A stretch of DNA of 33,531 nucleotides from Flavobacterium sp. (GTDB taxonomy: Bacteria; Bacteroidota; Bacteroidia; Flavobacteriales; Flavobacteriaceae). The position numbers and the translations under genes are program-made. Below are positions 27,842 to 33,531 of the stretch, in pieces; the stretch's first letter is position 1, and each line of letters starts with the position of its first letter. The DNA is taken from the NCBI GenBank assembly GCA_016718345.1, contig JADKDN010000027.1, positions 1-33,531 of the forward strand, written 5' to 3'. Below the pieces are notes generated by a model. That model worked only from the letters and a program-made list of their open reading frames with translations. It did not search any database and was not told the origin of the DNA.

Positions 27842-29433
27842 ATAAAAAATATAAAATGGTTACTATTGATCCAGTAGCCTTAGCATGTAATAACGATGAT
27901 GGGAAACAGTTGTTGTTTAAATTCATCTGACGGATTGCCATTAACTTCAGGAACAGCAGATTTTTCTAAATATCTGTAGCTTTAGGAAATTCATTAACAG
28001 CAGGATTTAGTGATGGAACACTTTTTAAAGATGGGCAAAAGGGTCAATATACACAATATTTTAGCACAACAATTTGCTAAGTTGGCGGTGGGGAATTTAA
28101 AATACCTTTCATGGCCGATAATATGAGGACTATTATTTGGAGGTGCAGCAAATCCAACTTTTTAACTATCGATTGTTTTTTGATGGATGTGATCCTAGTT
28201 CGGTTTCTGGATGTTCAACCACAGAAACATTTGCCCCAAATACAGGTGGACTATATAATAATATGGGAGTTCCTGGAGCAAAGAGTTTTCACCTTATTTT
28301 TAATGGTTACGGAAACCAGCTGGTTTAGGAGCAGTTCCTCCTACGGCGAATCCTTACTTTGTTAGAATTGCTTCTAGTCCTAATAAATCTGTTATTGAGG
28401 ATGCAATGGCGCAATCACCAACATTTTTTTCTTTATGGATAGGAAACAATGATGTATTGGGTTATGCATTAGCAGGTGGTGATCCAGCATTAGATGCAAT
28501 TACTCCAACAACAACTTTTAGTTTTGCATATTCAACACTAGTTAATACTTTAACTTCAAATGGAGCAAAAGGTGTGGTTGGTAATATTCCTTACGTTACA
28601 ACAATTCCTCAATTTACAACAATTCCTGTAAAACCGTTAATCCCAATTATTTTAAAGCTACTCACGAACCAAATCCAACTCCTACTAAATCCGTTCTTTT
28701 GCGTGACATAAGACCAAAGGAGATTATAAAATTTTATATGGCCTGGTTCTATTTGCCAGATAGAATTTTGCAGTCGTCAATTCATCAAATAATAATCTTT
28801 AAGGTTTAAGAACAGTTCGCTTTCGACAAAAGTGAATCAATTGTCTTTCTGGCACTCCAAACTAAGCGGACCTTAATCCTACCCTTGTCCTAAGTGATAT
28901 GGGTGCAAATATTACCTTTAGGCTCAAATTAGGTAATCAGCAAGTTAATTTAAAACATTTTTAGGAGAACATACAAAAACGCTAACACTAAAACAGGGGA
29001 CCTTATTCCTTGAACTACTAAAAAAGGTGCTCTTGCCTATTTTACCACAAGCTTGCTAGTGTGCTAAAGAAGGAATTACTTATCCAATAGAGGATAAATA
29101 CGTTTTGGTGTCGTCAGAAATTGAAGAATTAAAAACAGCACCGATTCTTACAATGCAATCATTAAATCATTGGCTGAATCAAAAGACTTAGCTTTGTGGA
29201 TGCTATTAAATTGCTAACAGCTGTCGCAACTACAGGTTTAACCTCAAATGGTTTCACATTAAGATCAACAATGTAACTGGGGTGCATTTTCACTCTGATG
29301 GAGCCAGCCTAGTCCAAGAGGATATGCATTAATTGCAAAATGAATTCATTAAAGCTATTAATGTTAAATATGGTTCAAACTTAAAAAGGAGTTGATTTAG
29401 GTAATTATAGAATATTATTTCCAGCTTCAATAG
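27842..29433 (+). CDS. SGNH/GDSL hydrolase lipoprotein
   Basis: A KNIKWLLLI...LALACNNDD start gives a lipobox with Cys at about 27892; the ATG itself seems to have lost its G (ATA at 27842). Then SDGLPLTSGTADFSKY and VALGNSLTAGFSDG, the GDSL block I with the nucleophilic Ser (about 27975-28017). Further on are FFDGCDPSSVSG, NTGGLYNNMGVPGAKSFHL, AQSPTFFSLWIGNNDVLGYA (block III GxND, about 28408-28465) and ANGAKGVVGNIPYVTTIP. Near 29290-29340 is FHSDGASLSPRGYALIA, block V; the catalytic His expected after DG(A/V) reads as Ser here, probably base-call error in a noisy spot. It ends NYRILFPAS at about 29433. About 530 residues, anchored in the envelope. Probably an esterase or lipase co-transcribed with the receptor. 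Confidence 0.85.
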
Positions 29434-29561
29434 CAATAATATTTTATTGGAAATATTTAAAAATACATTTGTTATCAAATGGCTTTTTTTGTTTGCAAAA
29501 GAGTTAAAATAATAAGTTGTTAATAGTGTTTTAAAATTTCTATATTTTTTATTTGAATTGT

Positions 29562-29592
29562 ATTGATTTTTTATTTTAAAAAATTATCTTTG
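29562..29592 (+). promoter_or_regulatory. Promoter for atpDC
   Basis: ATTG (29562-29565, -33 box), a 19-base spacer and TATCTTTG (29585-29592, -7 box TAnnTTTG) fit the Bacteroidota sigma-A consensus well. The atpD ATG is 83 bases downstream. Of the 241 bases between the GDSL gene and atpD this is the only element I see. Confidence 0.7.
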
Positions 29593-29674
29593 CACTCTGA
29601 AAAAAGCATCAGTTTGATAAGATTAATCGAGATGTTTTTATAAACCTAAATAGCTATTTAATAAATACATAAGT

Positions 29675-31188
29675 ATGTCAAAAGTAATAGGAAAGTTGCT
29701 CAAATCATTGGCCCAGTAGTAGACGTTGTATTCAACCCACGTTGATGTTGAACTTCCAAAAAATTTATGATTCGTTAGAAATCAATAAAAAAGACGGTAC
29801 TTTATTAGTACTTCATAAGTACAATCGCATTAAAATTTGAAAACACCGTTCGTACTATTTCCGATGGATTCAACTGACGGTTTGAGTAGAGGATATGAAG
29901 TAGTTGGAACTGGAATCCAATTCAAATGCCAAATTGATTGCCTGATGTATATGGTCGATTATTTAATGTAATTGGAGATGCGATGGACGGTTTAGGTGAA
30001 TTACCAAAAACTGAAGAAAATGGTTTGTCCATTCACAGACCAGCTCAAATTTGAAGACTATCTACTTCATCAGAAGTTATTTACTGGTATTAAAGTAATT
30101 GATTTGATTTCGAGCCTTATGCAAAGGAGGGAAAATTGGTTTGTTTGGTGGTGCTGGGGTTGGAAAAACCGTATTAATTCAAGAGTTAATTAATAATATT
30201 GCAAAGGTCACGGTGGACTTTCAGTATTCGCTGGAGTAGGTGAAAGAAGGCGTAAGGGAATGACGCACTTATGAGATGTTAGAGTCAGGAATTATTAAAA
30301 TGGTGAAGAGTTGATGACTTTATGGAGAATGGAGGCTGGGATTTGTCAAAAGTGGATAAACTTGGATTGAGAGATTCAAAAGCAACTTTCGTCTTTGGAC
30401 AAATGAACTCGAGCCACCAGAGCTCGTGCACGTGTAGCACTTTCGGATTATCTATCGCTGAATATTTCCGTGATGGAGCTGGTTCTGATCAAGGTAAAGA
30501 TGTGGTTCTTCGGTGGTAATATCTTTGGGGTTTACCCAAGCATTCTTGAGGTGTCGGCACTTTTTTAGGTCGTGTGCCATCTGCGGTAGGGGTGTCAGCC
30601 AACATTAGCAACTGAGATGGGTGCTATGCAAGAGCGTATTACATCTACAAATAAAGGTTCTAATACTTGCACAAGCGGTATACGTTCCAGCGGATGACTT
30701 AACTGACCCGGCGCCAGCAACAACTTTACTCACTTAGATGCAACAACAGTATTGTCTCGTAAAATTGCTGAGTTATTACAGTGGTATTTATCCAGCGGTG
30801 GATCGCACTGGATTCTACTTCAAGTATTTTGACTCCTCATATTTTTTAGGTGATGAGCACTATAATTGCGCACAAAGAGTAAAAGAGATTCTTCTCAAAA
30901 ATACAGACAATGTACAAGTCTTCATCGTGATCTTTAGGTATGGAAGAATTATCTGGAGAAGAGATAAGTTGCGTATCAAGAAATCGTCGTGATGTTTCTT
31001 GTCTCAACCTTCCATGTAAGAACAGTTTACAGGAACTCGGGAGTTTTGGTGGATATTAAAGATACTATCAAAGGGGTTTAACATGATTATCGACGGTGAT
31101 TAATTCATTTACCTGCAGCTGCTTTCAACCTTAAAGGAACTAATAAGACGCTATTTCCGAGGCGGAGAAAAAAGTGCTAGAAGCTTAA
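29675..31188 (+). CDS. atpD: F1Fo ATP synthase subunit beta
   Basis: Catalytic subunit of the F1 sector on the cytoplasmic face of the inner membrane. It reads MSKVIGK(V)AQIIGPVVDVVF, DGLSRGYEVVGTG, VYGRLFNVIGDAMDGLGELP, Walker A FGGAGVGKTVLIQELINNIA (about 30144-30205), SVFAGVGER, LRDSKATFVFGQMN, YFRDGAGSDQGKDV (about 30464-30500), GAMQERITSTNKGS, YVPADDLTDPAPATT (about 30685-30727), HYNCAQRVKEIL and a terminal SEAEKKVLEA (stop 31186-31188). About 504 residues, normal length. More than ten frameshifts and an excess of substitutions near 30400-30430 and 30790-30830 show assembly noise. atpC follows, as expected for the separate atpDC unit of Bacteroidota. Confidence 0.97.
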
Positions 31189-31257
31189 ATCAGTATTTTG
31201 TTCCAGTTGGCAGTGTTCAGAATTGAAACTGTAAATTCAGACTTCTAACCATAAAAA

Positions 31258-31537
31258 AGGATTTTAGAAAATTGTATCACCAGAAGCTAAATTATTTTGA
31301 GGCGTAGTTACTTCGGTTTCTTTGCCTGGAGTGGGAGTTTTCAAATTTTGAAATTCCATGCTCCAATAGTTTCAACCTTTAAAGCAAGGTTCATTAAAAA
31401 TTAAGCTCAAAGTTTTAAATTAGAGAAAGAGATTGTAAAATAACATTCAACAAGTTAACGATCAAAATTACACTCTTGATATCAATTCTGGAACTATTGA
31501 AATGAAAGACAATAAAGTGATTGTTTTAGTAGATTAA
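31258..31537 (+). CDS. atpC: F1Fo ATP synthase subunit epsilon
   Basis: Regulatory subunit of F1 linking rotor to catalytic head. Corrected reading: ILEIVSPEAKLFxG, VVTSVSLPGVxGSFQIL, HAPIVSTLK, AQSFKLEKEIV, then an intact VNDQNYTLDINSGTIEMKDN and KVIVLVD (stop 31535-31537). It corresponds to the N-terminal beta-sandwich domain only, about 92 residues; Bacteroidota epsilon subunits lack the long C-terminal helices. The ATG is lost: the reading begins at ATTTTAGAA (31261), and the codon before it is probably a damaged ATG, so the start is approximate. Confidence 0.85.
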
Positions 31538-31558
31538 AACAATTTGAAATAAAGTACT

Positions 31559-31588
31559 AAAGCCAAGCATTTTTGTTTGGCTTTTTTT
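31559..31588 (+). terminator. Rho-independent terminator after atpC
   Basis: AAAGCCAA (31559-31566) pairs with TTGGCTTT (31577-31584), followed by a T-run to 31588. It lies 21 bases after the atpC stop and separates it from the biotin genes. Confidence 0.85.
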
Positions 31589-31599
31589 ATTTTTGATAG

Positions 31600-32726
31600 A
31601 TGAAAAAATTTCCAAAATCATTATCTCAAAAACTCCAACAGCGAGAAAGACAATTCAGCCTTAAGGAATTAAGCTATCTAATGATTTAATTGATTTTTCA
31701 TAAATGATTATTTAGGTTTCTAGCCAATTCAGAGCCTATATTTCCAAGAAACGCATCGGTATTTGATAGACATTGCAATTATTCAAATGGCGCGACAGGT
31801 TCCTCGATTACTTTCCGGAAACCGCCAAAATTGGTGTAAGAAGCAGAAAGATCTGCTCGATGGTTTCCATTCGTCAGAATCGGCACTGACATTCAATTCA
31901 GGTTACGATGCTAATGTCGGATTTTTTAGTTCCAGTATCACACGCAAATGTTATTCTTACGTTGCCATATGTCACGCCTGAATCCGTGACGGAATTCAAA
32001 TGAGTAATGCCAAGGCGTATAAGATTTCAGCACAATGACTAACAGAGTTAAAAAACACAGTCAAAAAAGTTAAAACAGGAAATTAGAGGTAAGTATTGCT
32101 ACCGAAAGTGTTTTTTCTATGGATGGTGATTCGCCAGATTTGGAAGAATTGGTTCCAATTGTTTGAAAATATTGCTGTCATTTAGTAGTTGATGAAGCAC
32201 ACGCTTTAGGAGTTTTTTAGGAGAAAGGTGAGGGAGAATTCGAAGTTTAGCTACAGGATAAAATTTTGCCAGATTAAGACTTTTGGAAAAGATTAGGTTG
32301 TCATGGAAGCTGAAGGTTTTAGGTATGAAGATTTAAAATTATTTGGTCAATTTTGCAGAAGTTTTATTTATACAACAGACTTTCACCTTATTCTGTTGCT
32401 ACTATCTTATTGCATATCAACATTTAGAAAAAGAAAAAAACGCAATTACAACTTTAAAGAAAAATATAGTTCATTTCCAATCAAAAAAGCTTGTTAGGTA
32501 TAAAACCACTATTTATCAGGAGCAAATCAGCAATTCAATCTTCAATAATTCCAGGAAATTAGAAAGTAAGATCTATTCTAAAACCTCCAAGAAAAAGGAT
32601 TTGATGTAACGCCAATTTTTCCCCAACGGTCCCAGGGATATGGTGAACGCTTGCGTTTTTGTTTGCATGAGTTACAATTGAAAGAAATTTGAAGTGTTGC
32701 AGTTGTTGAGTACTTTTGTTTTTTAA
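31600..32726 (+). CDS. bioF: 8-amino-7-oxononanoate synthase
   Basis: PLP-dependent condensation of pimeloyl-ACP/CoA with alanine in biotin synthesis. It starts MKKFPKSLSQKLQQRERQ. Then SNDYLGF (about 31700-31720), SRLLSGN...QNWCK (about 31810-31845), FHSSESALTFNSGYDANVGF (about 31865-31925), SIATESVFSMDGDSPDLEEL (about 32093-32150), VVDEAHALGVF (about 32186-32217, binding the PLP ring) and TFGK followed by LGCHG (about 32280-32308), holding the Schiff-base Lys. The C-terminus reads GERLRFCLHELQLKE and, one frame over, VLQLLSTFVF with a stop at 32724-32726. About 375 residues, normal length. It sits 44 bases before bioD. Many frameshifts. Confidence 0.9.
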
Positions 32727-32770
32727 TCTTGACGCATTATAAGAATGCATCGTTTAAAATTTTATAACAA

Positions 32771-33404
32771 ATGAAAATATTCATTACTGGAATAGGAACT
32801 GATGTAGGTAAAACAGTTGCATCTGCCATAGTGACTGGGCTTTAGAAGCAGATTGGCGAGCTAAGAACATTTGATTGATTTGAGGGTGATTCTGTTGCAG
32901 ATCAAATAAAAGCTCTTGTTTCAAACAAGAAGTCTCAATTTCATCCAAATGCTTATGCATTAAATACGCCCGCAAGCCCGTATTATGCCGCAACGCTTGA
33001 CGGAATTGTTCTGGATATAAAAAAAATACAGGAACCTATAACAGCCAATCATTTAGTTGCAGAGAGCGCAGGTGATTTTTGGTTCCATCATTGATACCGA
33101 TTCTATAATAGATTTGAGTTAAAATACCTTAAGGTGGTTGTTTGTCTCTAGACATTATCCCGGGGTATCAATCACGCTTTGTTAACTTTTGAAGCTTTAA
33201 AGAATAGAAAGATTGAAGTAGCAGGAATTATTTTCAGGAAGTACGCGTCGGGCTTCTGGGAGTAAATTATTTTAAAAAACAAAAGGTAAACTGTATTCGG
33301 AAGGATTGATAACGAACCCTATTTTGACCAAAATGTAGTTCAATAATGTGCTGATTTATTTAGGAAAACCTGTTAAGAAAACTTATAATTTAAATAGTTA
33401 TTAA
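32771..33404 (+). CDS. bioD: Dethiobiotin synthetase
   Basis: Closes the ureido ring of biotin using ATP and CO2. It starts MKIFITGIGTDVGKTVASAI with the BioD P-loop GTDVGKT intact. Then SQFHPNAYALNTPASPYYAA (about 32934-32995), LVAESAGD (about 33055-33077; normally VEGAGG), INHALLTFEALKNRKIEVAG (about 33169-33225) and NPYFDQNV. It ends NLNSY with a stop at 33402-33404 directly joined to the bioA ATG. About 211 residues. In-frame stops in the first third (32844, 32875) are errors. The deviation from VEGAGG is in noisy sequence and should not be over-read. Confidence 0.88.
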
Positions 33405-33531
33405 ATGACTCTTTCAGAAAAAAGACGCATTATACAGTTGGCATCCTTATACCCAACATCAGACCATTGGATTTCTTTTACAGGTAAAAGGGAAGAACGC
33501 TTTGCTTTGGGATGAGAATGAAAGAATATAT
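33405..33531 (+). CDS. bioA: Adenosylmethionine--8-amino-7-oxononanoate aminotransferase (5' part only)
   Basis: It starts at an ATG immediately after the bioD stop: MTLSEK, then across two frame changes SWHPYTQHQT, FPLQV, GKNALLWDENERIY, and runs off the window. WHPYTQ near the start and a GxxLxDxxGxxY-type motif about 40 residues in are typical of BioA, the PLP enzyme that converts KAPA to DAPA using S-adenosylmethionine as amino donor. With bioF and bioD upstream the identity is secure. Order here is bioF-bioD-bioA. Confidence 0.88.

Noticed and set aside
28880..29433. Loss of the catalytic His in the GDSL lipoprotein as a real change
   Set aside because: The DGAS reading sits in a segment with several indels; two base errors would restore the usual DGxH motif.
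29675..31188. atpD as a decayed pseudogene
   Set aside because: All catalytic motifs are present in order, errors are evenly spread in neighbours too, and the gene is indispensable; sequencing error explains it.
1..33531. CRISPR array, tRNA or rRNA genes
   Set aside because: No regularly spaced direct repeats, cloverleaf with CCA-like end or conserved rRNA segments were found by eye.

Overview
This window comes from a low-GC Bacteroidota genome, most likely a Flavobacterium or close relative. The evidence is the gene content (DUF4139, DUF4270, a type IX-sorted sugar dehydrogenase, a TonB receptor next to a GDSL lipoprotein, the short GlgA next to panC), Bacteroidota-type TAnnTTTG promoter boxes, and a gene order in the right two thirds that looks like a normal flavobacterial chromosome. 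The sequence is an uncorrected or poorly polished assembly. Single-base indels and substitutions break nearly every gene, including indispensable ones (atpD, glmS). They are densest at about 1-4040 and from about 19300 to the end, and sparser between. I therefore annotate each gene over its full reconstructed extent and do not call it a pseudogene. Boundaries in the noisy parts are good to a few bases at best.

Positions 1-~9100 are an accessory island. It opens with a plus-strand locus: a GHKL (histidine-kinase-like) ATPase, a response-regulator-like receiver protein with a coiled coil, an HNH nuclease, and a large N6-adenine DNA methylase with a TaqI-like target-recognition C-terminus. This looks like a restriction or defence system with built-in two-component-style signalling, and it is the best candidate here for an undescribed system. 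A 1.5 kb gene-poor stretch (4044-5565) follows, with three strong inverted repeats. One is a head-to-head pair of sites resembling XerC/XerD (dif-like) sites. Then come a DUF6943-like gene and a small hypothetical on the plus strand, and a minus-strand prophage-like block: an uncharacterised 252-residue protein, DUF5675, two tiny membrane proteins and a phage-type adenine methyltransferase. The island ends against an aldo/keto reductase that has lost its N-terminal half.

Positions ~9100-20365 are core chromosome, mostly minus strand: a T9SS-sorted PQQ-type sugar dehydrogenase, then the tightly packed run panC - YbhN-like flippase - two tandem esterase-fold paralogues - radA - AsmA-like/GT51 transglycosylase - DUF4139 protein (transcribed right to left). 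Both esterase-fold proteins carry Asp where the nucleophilic Ser should be. A panD gene is not present next to panC.

Positions 20366-33531 are plus strand: short glycogen synthase-like protein, DUF4270 lipoprotein, glmS (with terminator), TonB-dependent receptor + GDSL lipoprotein, atpD-atpC (with promoter and terminator), then biotin genes bioF, bioD and the start of bioA. No rRNA, tRNA or CRISPR array was recognised.
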